Part shown: positions 54,537 through 62,071 of the stretch, in pieces
Numbering within the stretch: position 1 is the stretch's first letter
Layout: each line of letters begins with the position of its first letter
Assembly: GCA_944324135.1 (NCBI GenBank)
Contig: CALUVE010000010.1
Span: 1 to 64,000, forward strand
DNA: 64,000 bases
DNA from: Candidatus Gastranaerophilales bacterium
Lineage (GTDB): Bacteria; Cyanobacteriota; Vampirovibrionia; Gastranaerophilales; Gastranaerophilaceae
Direction: 5' to 3'
Notes under the pieces: generated by a model
The model's database searches: none
Seen by the model: only the letters and a program-made list of their open reading frames with translations
What the model was told of the DNA's origin: nothing
Program-made: the position numbers and the translations under genes

Positions 54537-54782
54537 TTATTTATCAGGTGTATAGCGCAATAAGTCCTGAGTTGTACAGTTCAGCGTACTGCAAAGCCTG
54601 TCTATTGTTTTGAAATCAATACGGGTAGTGTTGTCATGGTATAGATTATACACTGTCGTATAATCCAGCTCTGCAAGCTGCGCAACTTCTTTAATCTTTA
54701 ATCTTTTCTCTCCGAGTATTGCGGATAATCTGTTTGTTATCATATTTTCAATTTTATAATTTAGGGGCTGGATTGTTGACAT
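54537..54782 (-). CDS. XRE-family helix-turn-helix regulator
   Basis: The 81-residue protein has a Cro/CI-type DNA-binding domain: LGEKRLKIKEVAQLAELDYTTVYNLYHD, then IDFKTIDRLCSTLNCTTQDLLRY. A shorter start at 54743 (MITNRL) is possible. Just upstream are an inverted repeat (54812-54834) and a perfect promoter on the opposite strand (54776-54804) that starts within this gene's first codons. It probably represses that promoter and perhaps itself. No toxin gene is adjacent, so an antitoxin role is not supported. Confidence 0.85.
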   Translation of the reverse strand: MSTIQPLNYKIENMITNRLSAILGEKRLKIKEVAQLAELDYTTVYNLYHDNTTRIDFKTIDRLCSTLNCTTQDLLRYTPDK

Positions 54783-54804
54783 ATTTGCGGATGTTCTATA
54801 TAAT
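54776..54804 (+). promoter_or_regulatory. Perfect sigma-70 promoter (TTGACA, 17, TATAAT)
   Basis: Both hexamers match consensus with an optimal 17-base spacer. The expected start is near 54811, and no protein gene follows on this strand until 55650, so the product is probably a short RNA. Confidence 0.8.
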
Positions 54805-54811
54805 ATTGTGT

Positions 54812-54834
54812 ATATTACAGAATTTTTGTAATAT
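54812..54834. promoter_or_regulatory. Candidate operator for the XRE regulator
   Basis: ATATTACA (54812-54819) and TGTAATAT (54827-54834) form perfect inverted 8-base half-sites with a 7-base spacer, plus a third TTTTGTAATA half-site to 54844. They lie at the expected start of the promoter at 54776-54804. Confidence 0.5.
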
Positions 54835-54870
54835 TTTGTAATACTTCCAACAAATAAATTTTTTTATTAA

Positions 54871-54902
54871 AAGAGGCGTCATTACAACGCCTCTTCCTTT
54901 TT
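54871..54902. terminator. Hairpin terminator
   Basis: AAGAGGCGT (54871-54879) and ACGCCTCTT (54887-54895) form a 9-bp stem, followed by CCTTTTT on the plus strand and TTTTAATAAAAAAA in the other direction. It can serve the candidate RNA or the minus-strand hsp20 transcript. Confidence 0.65.
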
Positions 54903-55015
54903 GACTGCAAATTTAAGACAGGTAAACGTGCTGACCCGCCTGCAGTCATGTAAAGGAACACATCGCCTTGTTTTGCACGCCCGCACAGTCGCGGGAGAAC
55001 TGCGACGAATTGTTC

Positions 55016-55495
55016 CTATTCTGTTATGGTTAGTTTTCGGGGTTCTTTATGTGCAGATTCCTGTTTTGGCACAGTTATACTTAGTATGCCGTTTTTATAT
55101 TTGGCGGAGGCGCCATCCGGTTTTACCGGGGTATCAAAGGAGATTGTTCTCCTGTATTTGCCGTAGCGGAATTCGCTTGTGTGGAAGCGTTCATTTTTTT
55201 CGCCCTCTTGTTTTTCTTCTTTTTCTTCTTCAATTTCGGCCGTTATGGTCATAAAATCGTTGTCTAATTCAATGTCAATATTATCTTTCATAACACCCGG
55301 AAGCTGGACTTTTATTTTATAGTTTGCATCGTTTTGTTTAATTTCAACAGCGGGACGCCAGGTTGTTTTTTTCTTTATATTCAACGGATTGGCAAAACTA
55401 TTTATGAGCAGGGTATCTCTCAAAAAATTATTCAGTTCCTGATGCAGACTGTCAAAATACAAATCAGGTTCTTTGATTATCAAATCGTGTTTCAT
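55016..55495 (-). CDS. Small heat-shock protein (Hsp20/alpha-crystallin)
   Basis: The start at 55495 follows AAAGGAGTTAAACCCG. The 159-residue product has the alpha-crystallin domain: WRPAVEIKQNDANYKIKVQL PGVMKDNIDI, an acidic Lys/Glu insertion (about 100-115), then RTISFDTPV, SAKYKNGILSITVPK with the NGxL motif, and a short C-terminal tail. It is an ATP-independent holdase chaperone for unfolding proteins. The frame extends upstream to 55597 but without family similarity. Confidence 0.92.
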   Translation of the reverse strand: MKHDLIIKEPDLYFDSLHQELNNFLRDTLLINSFANPLNIKKKTTWRPAVEIKQNDANYKIKVQLPGVMKDNIDIELDNDFMTITAEIEEEKEEKQEGEKNERFHTSEFRYGKYRRTISFDTPVKPDGASAKYKNGILSITVPKQESAHKEPRKLTITE

Positions 55496-55649
55496 CGGGT
55501 TTAACTCCTTTCGTATTACCAGAATAAAAAATTTTGAGGGAGATTTCATTACCGGTTGGAGTAAAATCCTTTTCCGAAAGATTAAACTTCCGTGCAATAG
55601 ATTTAAAAGCAGATTTCCGGATAATTTAAAACAAAAGGAGATAAAATTT

Positions 55650-56684
55650 ATGGCAGTAAAAATGTTAGTATTTGATTACAGAGATACTGAAAAATCATAT
55701 TTTCAAAAACATATTGAAGATATTAACAATTTTGATATAAGTTTTTATAAGGAGAGTTTAAACAGCGATACTGTCAAAAATCTGCCGGTTGAAGAAAAAA
55801 ATAGTACACAGGTAATAAGTGTTTTTATTAATTCAGTTGTAGATAAAAAAGTCATTTCGGAGTTTAAAAATCTGCGTGTAATTTCAACGCGCTCCACAGG
55901 GGTTGACCACATTGACAAAAAAGCCTGTGAACAGCGTAATATTATGCTTGTGAATGTAGAAAATTACGGTTCAACAACGGTTGCGCAGTACGCATTCGGT
56001 TTAATTATCGCGATTACAAGAAACATCATTCCTGCAGACCTGTCTATAAGATACAAAAAGTTTTGTGATTACAAATTTATAGGGAGAAACCTCGGATATC
56101 TCACCCTCGGAATAATCGGAACAGGTGCTATCGGGGCTAATTTATGTAATTACGCCTCCGCATTCGGAATGGGTATTCTTGCTTATGACCTGAAACCTAA
56201 ACTGGAACTTATAGAAAAACAGAATATAAAATATGTTGAACTGCAGGAATTGTTAAAAAATTCTGATATTATTTCACTTCACCTCCCTTATACCGGAGAC
56301 AATTACCACCTGCTCGGGGCAAAAGAATTTGAAATGATGAAAGACGGAGTAAAAATCGTCAATACCTCACGCGGGGAATTAATTGATATTGCCGCACTTT
56401 ACAATTCTTTGTTGAACGGTAAAGTAAAAGGGGCAGCACTTGATGTACTTGAATGTGAAGATATTTCTTTCAAATGTAAAGAATTATCGGACAATCTCGG
56501 GGAAGTTGGCATAACCTGCAGTCAGGAGGCAGAAATTATTCAAAAAATGGGAGAACTCCCGAATGTTATTATAACACCACATATTGCTTATGAGACACAA
56601 GATGCCATAGATTATATTCTGAAAATTTCAATAAACGGCATCAAAGATGCACTCTCCGGCAGCAGCCGCTATCGGGTCGTCTGA
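55650..56684 (+). CDS. D-2-hydroxyacid dehydrogenase (D-lactate dehydrogenase-like)
   Basis: The start at 55650 follows AAAAGGAGATAAAATTT. The 344-residue enzyme has STRSTGVDHID, the NAD loop GIIGTGAIGANLCNYA, NTSRGELID with the substrate-binding Arg, and the catalytic His in ITPHIAYET. Its profile (FDYRDTEKSYF at the N-terminus, the GKVKGAALDV block) is closest to D-lactate dehydrogenases (LdhA type), giving NAD regeneration in fermentation. The 3' end overlaps the convergent methyltransferase gene by 16 bases. Confidence 0.88.
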   Translation: MAVKMLVFDYRDTEKSYFQKHIEDINNFDISFYKESLNSDTVKNLPVEEKNSTQVISVFINSVVDKKVISEFKNLRVISTRSTGVDHIDKKACEQRNIMLVNVENYGSTTVAQYAFGLIIAITRNIIPADLSIRYKKFCDYKFIGRNLGYLTLGIIGTGAIGANLCNYASAFGMGILAYDLKPKLELIEKQNIKYVELQELLKNSDIISLHLPYTGDNYHLLGAKEFEMMKDGVKIVNTSRGELIDIAALYNSLLNGKVKGAALDVLECEDISFKCKELSDNLGEVGITCSQEAEIIQKMGELPNVIITPHIAYETQDAIDYILKISINGIKDALSGSSRYRVV

Positions 56685-57343
56685 CGTTTCATAACCGTTG
56701 CGCACATCATACCAAACGAATAGTATTTTTGTGTGACGTATTTTAGTCCGTGAGACTGAAATTTTTCAACCAGTTCTTGCGGATTAAAATACTCCTGTTT
56801 TGATTTGACAAGATAATTATAGGGCACCGTATTATTGTAAAAAATACGCACCAGAAAAGGGACGATTCTGTCAAAAACAAAATCACCTGCAAGGTTTGTT
56901 TTGCTGAAATCAAGATGAAGAAAAAGCCCCTCCGGCTTCAAGACCCTGCCAATTTCATCAAGGGCAAGGTCAGAATTCTCTATATTTCTCAAACCAAACC
57001 CCATAGTGACAAGGTTAAAAGTTTCATCCTCGAAAGGCAGGTGCGTACAATCTCCCTCAACAAATCTAACCTCCGGCACTTTTTTTGATGCAAGGGCAAG
57101 CATATTTTTTGAAAAATCAAGCCCCGTAACGTGTCCGGAATTTTTCAGGAAAAATGCCAAATCACCTGTACCTGTACACAGGTCAAGAATTTCCGCATCA
57201 TGAGCAAGCACCGGCAAATCTTTTATTGCCTGTTTTTTGCCGTATCTGTGAGTCCCAAAAGAAATTATCCCGTTGATAAAATCGTAACGGTTTGCAATTG
57301 AGTTAAACATTTCTTTTATCTTTTCAGGATTTTTATAAGTCAT
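56669..57343 (-). CDS. Ubiquinone/menaquinone methyltransferase (UbiE/MenG family)
   Basis: The 224-residue methyltransferase has ILDLCTGTGDLAFFL (SAM motif I), GLDFSKNMLALA, NLVTMGFGLRNI and LFLHLDFSKTN, the four blocks of the UbiE/COQ5 family. It C-methylates demethylmenaquinone or an analogue. No other quinone genes are in view, so which quinone is used cannot be said; MenG is more likely in an anaerobe, by inference. Confidence 0.9.
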   Translation of the reverse strand: MTYKNPEKIKEMFNSIANRYDFINGIISFGTHRYGKKQAIKDLPVLAHDAEILDLCTGTGDLAFFLKNSGHVTGLDFSKNMLALASKKVPEVRFVEGDCTHLPFEDETFNLVTMGFGLRNIENSDLALDEIGRVLKPEGLFLHLDFSKTNLAGDFVFDRIVPFLVRIFYNNTVPYNYLVKSKQEYFNPQELVEKFQSHGLKYVTQKYYSFGMMCATVMKRQTTR

Positions 57344-57379
57344 ATTTTTTAACCATTTTGCCTTTTTTGTATCTTAACA

Positions 57380-57385
57380 TATAAT
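57380..57385 (+). promoter_or_regulatory. -10 box of the DUF4127 gene (leaderless type)
   Basis: TATAAT, then GAAGAA, then ATG at 57392. A weak TTTGCC or TTGCCT sits near the -35 position. Confidence 0.5.
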
Positions 57386-57391
57386 GAAGAA

Positions 57392-58717
57392 ATGAAAATA
57401 GGATTTCTCCCGATAGACAACAGACCTGTGTGTTATACGCTTCCGGTACAAATTGCCAGATTAGACAGGAGCATAGAATTTTTTATACCGGAAAGAAAAC
57501 TCCTCGGTGACTTAACAATGCAGGCCGATATAAGCGGACTTTTCAAATGGCTGGAAAATCTACCGGAATGTGATGCCATCGTACTTTCGCTTGATACCAT
57601 TGCCTATGGCGGTCTAATACCGTCAAGACGTTCTCCTGAGACTTTTGAAGAAATTAAAGACAGGATAGAACGCCTGAAAGAAATTTGGGAAACCAAACAC
57701 GCAAAAATCTATGCTTTTTCAAGCATAATGCGCATTTCAAATAACAACATAAATGAAGAAGAAAAAGAGTATTGGGCAAGATGGGGGAAAAGAATTTTTG
57801 ACTATTCATATCAGACCCACAAGCTCGGCTGTGAAAGCTGTATTGCAAATATTATCCCCTCAGAAATTCTTGATGATTATATATCAACAAGAAAACGTAA
57901 TTTTGAGATAAATAAAATTTATCTTGAATGGCAAAAAGAAAGGCTTTTAGACACCCTTGTATTCTCAAAAGATGATTGTGCGGAATACGGGTTCAATGTA
58001 CAGGAGGCAAAAGCCCTTGAGGCACTCGGCGGATTTACCAAAACCGGAGCTGATGAAATCCCGCTCACTCTTCTTGCAAGAGCTATAAATAAACCTCTAA
58101 AAATCGCACCTGTCTTTTCAGCACCTGAAAGCCGGAATTTGATATCAAATTATGAAGATGTGCCGGTAGAAACTTCTGTCAAAGGTCAAATTGAACTTGC
58201 AGGATGTTCAGTTGCAGAAGTTGAGGAGGCTGATATTATTCTTTACGTGAATAATTTTGAACACAGACAGGGCGAAATTGTTATGGGAGTAGATACCAAA
58301 CCATTTGACGGCATCTGGGAAAAACCGGATAAGCCTTATATGATTGCTGATGTCCGATTTGCCAACGGAGCAGATAACGCATTTGTAGAACAGATAATAA
58401 AATCAGGACATGACAGGAATTTTTACGGATACTCCGGATGGAATACAACGGCAAACACTCTCGGGAGTCTGATTTGTGCGGGGAAAATACGATTCTGTGC
58501 CGAAGATTACAATGAAAATGCGTTCCAAGCGCTTGAAGCTATACGGCTGCTGGATGATTGGGCTTATCAAGCAAACACCCGCCAGATGAGGGATATAGAT
58601 TTAAAACATGCAATGTATGGTTATGAAGAACGTGTGAATAAATTCCTCGGAACAAATTTTGCACCTGAATATAAATTCCCTTGGAACAGACGATTTGAGG
58701 TAGAAGTAACGCTATGA
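57392..58717 (+). CDS. DUF4127 family protein
   Basis: The 441-residue protein opens with MKIGFLPIDNRPVCYTLP, then LDTIAYGGLIPSRRS and KIYAFSSIMRISNNN, hallmarks of DUF4127. The C-terminal half includes YGYSGWNTTANTLGS. The DNRP and YGG segments suggest an enzyme, but activity is unknown to me. No signal peptide. Its stop overlaps the mntP start by four bases (ATGA), so the two are translationally coupled. Confidence 0.88.
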   Translation: MKIGFLPIDNRPVCYTLPVQIARLDRSIEFFIPERKLLGDLTMQADISGLFKWLENLPECDAIVLSLDTIAYGGLIPSRRSPETFEEIKDRIERLKEIWETKHAKIYAFSSIMRISNNNINEEEKEYWARWGKRIFDYSYQTHKLGCESCIANIIPSEILDDYISTRKRNFEINKIYLEWQKERLLDTLVFSKDDCAEYGFNVQEAKALEALGGFTKTGADEIPLTLLARAINKPLKIAPVFSAPESRNLISNYEDVPVETSVKGQIELAGCSVAEVEEADIILYVNNFEHRQGEIVMGVDTKPFDGIWEKPDKPYMIADVRFANGADNAFVEQIIKSGHDRNFYGYSGWNTTANTLGSLICAGKIRFCAEDYNENAFQALEAIRLLDDWAYQANTRQMRDIDLKHAMYGYEERVNKFLGTNFAPEYKFPWNRRFEVEVTL

Positions 58718-59253
58718 GTCTGATATCAATTATATTTCTTGCTGTAGCTTTAGGTATAGATTGCCTTGTTGTTTCATTTTCACAGGGGTTAATCTTTACA
58801 TCAAAACGAATAAAAAATTCGCTGGCACTGGCTTTCACAATGGGGATGTTTCAGGGTGTAATGCCTGTTATCGGATATGCCGGCGCTGATGTAATCCACA
58901 GATATGTAGAGGCTTACAGCCGCTGCTTGGTTTTCGGCATCTTTTTAATTCTGGGATTAAAATTTATATTAGAAGCTTTTCAGGAAAAAGAAGAAGAAAT
59001 TTGTTGTATCGGTATAAAATGCCTGCTGGGTATGGGGTTAGCGACCAGTATAGACGCACTTGTCTCTGGTGCAAGTCTTAATTTTACCGGCACGCCGCTT
59101 TTGCTGTCTGCTATTATAATAGGTGCGGCATCATTTTTGATGTCATTAACCGGTTTCTGGTTCGGGAATTTTTTCAAAACATTCCCCTCCAAATACCTTG
59201 AAATTTCAGGCGGGATGATTTTAATAATTTTGGCTGTGAAAGCTCTTTTTTAA
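58714..59253 (+). CDS. MntP/YtaF-type manganese efflux pump
   Basis: The 179-residue protein has six hydrophobic segments and the family's acidic motifs in helices: VALGIDCLVVSFSQG near the start, and ATSIDALVSGASL in the fourth helix, where the Asp residues bind the metal. It probably exports Mn2+ from the cytoplasm. A Lys/Glu loop with CCIGIKC lies between. It is coupled to the DUF4127 gene. Confidence 0.82.
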   Translation: MSLISIIFLAVALGIDCLVVSFSQGLIFTSKRIKNSLALAFTMGMFQGVMPVIGYAGADVIHRYVEAYSRCLVFGIFLILGLKFILEAFQEKEEEICCIGIKCLLGMGLATSIDALVSGASLNFTGTPLLLSAIIIGAASFLMSLTGFWFGNFFKTFPSKYLEISGGMILIILAVKALF

Positions 59254-59298
59254 ATTTATGGTAAAATATTAAAAGAGTGAGACTTTAAAGGGGAAAAT

Positions 59299-60783
59299 AT
59301 GTCAATAATTATAATGATACTGCTGTTAAGCATACTTGTCCTTGTCCATGAGGCAGGTCACTTTTTTGCGGCAAAAATGTTTAAGATGAAAGTATCCGCA
59401 TTTGGTTTTGGTCTGCCTATAGGTCCTACATTGTGGGAAAAACAGGTCGGTGATTTGACGTTGAGAATTCACGCATTTTTGCTTGGCGGCTATGTATCAT
59501 TTCCGGATGATGAACCGGAAAATAAACTTCCGAAAGATTCCCCTGACAGATTTGCCAATAGACCGGTTTATCAGCGTTTTGTCGTAATTTCAGCCGGGGT
59601 GCTAGCCAATGTAATCTGTGCTTTTGTAATCGTCTTACTTACAGCGCTGTTGTGGGGGCAGCTGCCATCCAACACTTATGATATAAAGTTTGAAAAAGTT
59701 GTTGAAAAATCAAATATCAGTTTCAGCAATATTGATTTGAGTTATAATGGCGAAAAACTTCTCCCTCTAACAGATTCTCTAACCCGCGACAGCGAAGAAT
59801 TAACCGAATATTTGTATAGAAAATCAGTTTCTCCGTCTGCGGAAGCTTCCGGAGCACAAAAGGGTGATAAAATAATTAAAATTAACGGCTCGGACGTAAC
59901 CTCAAGATATGCCCTCCGCCTATATGCTATGTACAGCGCAAAAAATGACGGCAAAATTACGCAGGAGCAGCTTGATTCTGTCTACAAAAGCTTGAAGAGT
60001 TATAACCACGCGTACGAACGGGATGAAATTATCCTGAAAGATTCACTGGTAAAACTTCCGCCACAGCAGCGCGAAGAAAAAATTTATCTTGATAATAACG
60101 TTCTGAAAGGAGTTGCAATTTATCAGGATGAGCAAATTCAACTGAATGAAAAGCAAAAGAATATCAGAGATTCAATAAAAAATCCGCTCTACTGGATTGC
60201 AGACGGAGAAAGTTCTTTGAATGATATAGCTTATGCACTTGCGGATAATGTTCACCCGCTGGATATGACAGTAGAACGCATGGGACAAAGAATTGATTTG
60301 AATACCATTTACCCGAATGAGGCTGGCTTAATCGGAATTTCTTACATAGCAGATGAAAGAATGATGCCTGTAAAAGGTTTCTTTTCCGCAATCGGAGTCA
60401 GCTACAAATACCTATACAATGAAACAAGCGGAATGCTGGTTACTTTAAAACAGCTGTTCACCGGCAAAATTCCGCTCAAATATCTCCACAGCATTGTTGT
60501 AGTGACAAAAATAGGCGGCAATATTATTGATAATCAGGGGATTTTCTACGGGCTATTACTGACAGCAATGATATCAATGAACCTTGCCATATTTAATTTT
60601 CTACCGATTCCGGCACTGGATGGCGGACACGCACTGTTCCTTATCTTAGAGAAAATCCTCGGCAAACCGGTTGATGAAAGAGTGATGGAAAGAATCAGTT
60701 CTACATTCTTTATGATGTTAATTTTGCTGATGGTATTTATGCTGTGTAATGATTTTTACGTAATCTTTACTCAAAAAATTTAA
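59299..60783 (+). CDS. rseP: Site-2 protease RseP/RasP family
   Basis: This 494-residue intramembrane zinc metalloprotease has its active site HEAGH at residues 17-21 in the first helix and the second catalytic motif FLPIPALDGGH near 440, with membrane segments before and after. Two PDZ-like regions lie between them (about 165-205 and 300-335). It cleaves membrane-spanning regulators such as anti-sigma factors. The central region is longer than in the E. coli protein. A strong AAAGGGG site precedes the ATG. Confidence 0.92.
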   Translation: MSIIIMILLLSILVLVHEAGHFFAAKMFKMKVSAFGFGLPIGPTLWEKQVGDLTLRIHAFLLGGYVSFPDDEPENKLPKDSPDRFANRPVYQRFVVISAGVLANVICAFVIVLLTALLWGQLPSNTYDIKFEKVVEKSNISFSNIDLSYNGEKLLPLTDSLTRDSEELTEYLYRKSVSPSAEASGAQKGDKIIKINGSDVTSRYALRLYAMYSAKNDGKITQEQLDSVYKSLKSYNHAYERDEIILKDSLVKLPPQQREEKIYLDNNVLKGVAIYQDEQIQLNEKQKNIRDSIKNPLYWIADGESSLNDIAYALADNVHPLDMTVERMGQRIDLNTIYPNEAGLIGISYIADERMMPVKGFFSAIGVSYKYLYNETSGMLVTLKQLFTGKIPLKYLHSIVVVTKIGGNIIDNQGIFYGLLLTAMISMNLAIFNFLPIPALDGGHALFLILEKILGKPVDERVMERISSTFFMMLILLMVFMLCNDFYVIFTQKI

Positions 60784-60805
60784 AGTACTGATACAAACAT
60801 CATGT

Positions 60806-60992
60806 CCCCCCACCTAACCTCCCCCACGGAGTGGGGAGGAATTAAAAACTTCGGTAGAGGGGTAAACGTTGGAAACCTCTTACGGGCGATGTAAAGACGA
60901 CTTTTGAAAGACATTTAAAAGTTTCTTGAACATCTTCAAAAGGCGGCTTTTCAGTTTGCGGAAATAGTACTGATGCAAAACATCATGTTTGC
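60806..60992 (+). repeat. R1 repeat, full single copy (187 bp)
   Basis: It has the same head, body and end as the tandem copies at 42141-42516, and is preceded by a short remnant of the preceding unit's end (60787-60805). The gap 60784-61080 otherwise shows no gene. Confidence 0.75.
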
Positions 60993-61080
60993 CACTGTCA
61001 TCCAAATGAGGGATTTATTTAAAGTTTTCAGGCAAAAATGCCGTATATACATGAGGTTAAAACCGTGAGGCATCCTAAAT

Positions 61081-61446
61081 ATGTTTAATTCTGTAAACAA
61101 TCCATTCAGCAGAAAAATAGAATCTTCAACCTCTTCTGATCAAGGCAAAAAAGAACGCCAGCAGGATAAAAAAGAACCTGAGAAAAAATACCTTGAACAG
61201 GAAGAACAAGATGAAGTCCGAATCGGCGGACTGCCGCTTTTAACAGAAGATGAGATTAAGTATCTCGTCCACAACTATATCTCAAACCTGAAGTCAGAAC
61301 ACGAAGAAAATACTAAAATCTGTCAGAAATTAGACAAATATCTGGAAAAATTTGATGTCCAAAAATTTATGAAACGAAATCCTAATATTACAAGCTCTGA
61401 TTTTTATATGATTATGTATAATGAAACAGAAAGTCTTGTGAAATAA
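61081..61446 (+). CDS. Small unknown protein, paralogue of the next gene
   Basis: The 121-residue charged protein has a low-complexity Lys/Gln/Glu middle and a C-terminal domain (LTEDEIKYLVHNYISNL, then KLDKYLEKFDVQKFM, MIMYNETES). That domain aligns with the neighbouring protein at 61533-61895. A GAGG site sits about 10 bases upstream. No family recognised. Confidence 0.65.
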   Translation: MFNSVNNPFSRKIESSTSSDQGKKERQQDKKEPEKKYLEQEEQDEVRIGGLPLLTEDEIKYLVHNYISNLKSEHEENTKICQKLDKYLEKFDVQKFMKRNPNITSSDFYMIMYNETESLVK

Positions 61447-61532
61447 AATTTAACATTTAACGGAAATTTTTAAAGTTTTGAGAAAAAAATTCCGTCAAAA
61501 AACATGAAACATGTTTTAGAAAGGACGGATAT

Positions 61533-61895
61533 ATGGAAATTTCAAATGTAAATTCAAACCCTTTTGTAACATCAGCAAAAGTTGAAGAAGACGACGAAAA
61601 AGAAGTAAAAGAAGAACAAACCGGCGAAGCTGCCGTTAAAAATCCGCTTGAAAAAGGCGAAACAGACAAAGCTGAATTTTCAAAATCATCTTCAGCACTT
61701 ACACAAGACGAAGTTCAAGATACAGTAGAGCGCTATATCAAAGACAAAATTGCCTCTGCACCGCCGGAAGTTGCAGCAAAACTTTCTCAATATCTTGCAA
61801 CTTTTGATGTAGCAAAATTCATCCGTGACAACGGCAATTTGTCAATTGCTGAACTCTACGCTGTCTTGTACAACAAAACAGCAGATTATGAATAA
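61533..61895 (+). CDS. Small acidic unknown protein, paralogue of the previous gene
   Basis: The 120-residue acidic protein shares the C-terminal pattern LTQDEVQDTVERYIKDK, KLSQYLATFDVAKFI, AVLYNKTAD with the gene just upstream, and has its own Glu/Lys-rich N-terminus. A good GAAAGGACGG site precedes it. A very strong terminator follows at 61921. No family recognised. Confidence 0.7.
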   Translation: MEISNVNSNPFVTSAKVEEDDEKEVKEEQTGEAAVKNPLEKGETDKAEFSKSSSALTQDEVQDTVERYIKDKIASAPPEVAAKLSQYLATFDVAKFIRDNGNLSIAELYAVLYNKTADYE

Positions 61896-61920
61896 TAATA
61901 TTCATTAAAAAAACAATTTA

Positions 61921-61990
61921 AAAAGAAATGTTATAGAAAAAATCCAAACATGGATATAATCAGATAAAATTTTCTATAGCATTTCTTTTT
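61921..61990 (+). terminator. Long intrinsic terminator
   Basis: A 20-bp stem with one G-U (61921-61940 with 61970-61989) encloses a loop that contains its own small hairpin (ATCCA / TGGAT), followed by T. Confidence 0.85.
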
Positions 61991-62036
61991 TATGTGAGCA
62001 AACAGCACAGAATAAATCCGCTATAGACCAAATCCG

Positions 62037-62065
62037 TTGACAGCCCCACGTGCTTTTAATATAAT
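62037..62065 (+). promoter_or_regulatory. Perfect promoter placing the start at the hisS ATG
   Basis: TTGACA (62037-62042), 17 bases, TATAAT (62060-62065), then TTCCGT and ATG at 62072. Both hexamers and the spacer are consensus. Confidence 0.85.
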
Positions 62066-62071
62066 TTCCGT

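Larger units (their letters stand above)
54811..54902 (+). ncRNA. Candidate small RNA (about 90 nt)
   Basis: It lies between the perfect promoter at 54776-54804 and the hairpin at 54871-54895 followed by CCTTTTT. It contains no start codon with a ribosome site. Its first 25 bases include the inverted repeat ATATTACA-N7-TGTAATAT. Function unknown; RNA mapping would be decisive. Confidence 0.45.

Noticed and set aside
54537-54782. Toxin-antitoxin pair
   Set aside because: The XRE protein has no adjacent small toxin gene on either strand; its neighbours are a large membrane-associated protein and hsp20.
54991-55010. Possible 6S RNA
   Set aside because: A run AACTGCGACGA resembles part of the E. 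coli 6S sequence as I remember it, but ten or so bases with no matching central bubble is chance-level.
54901-55254. Plus-strand 117-residue frame
   Set aside because: It lies antisense to hsp20, has no ribosome site, and its composition (Arg/Leu/Cys-rich) is that of a shadow frame.
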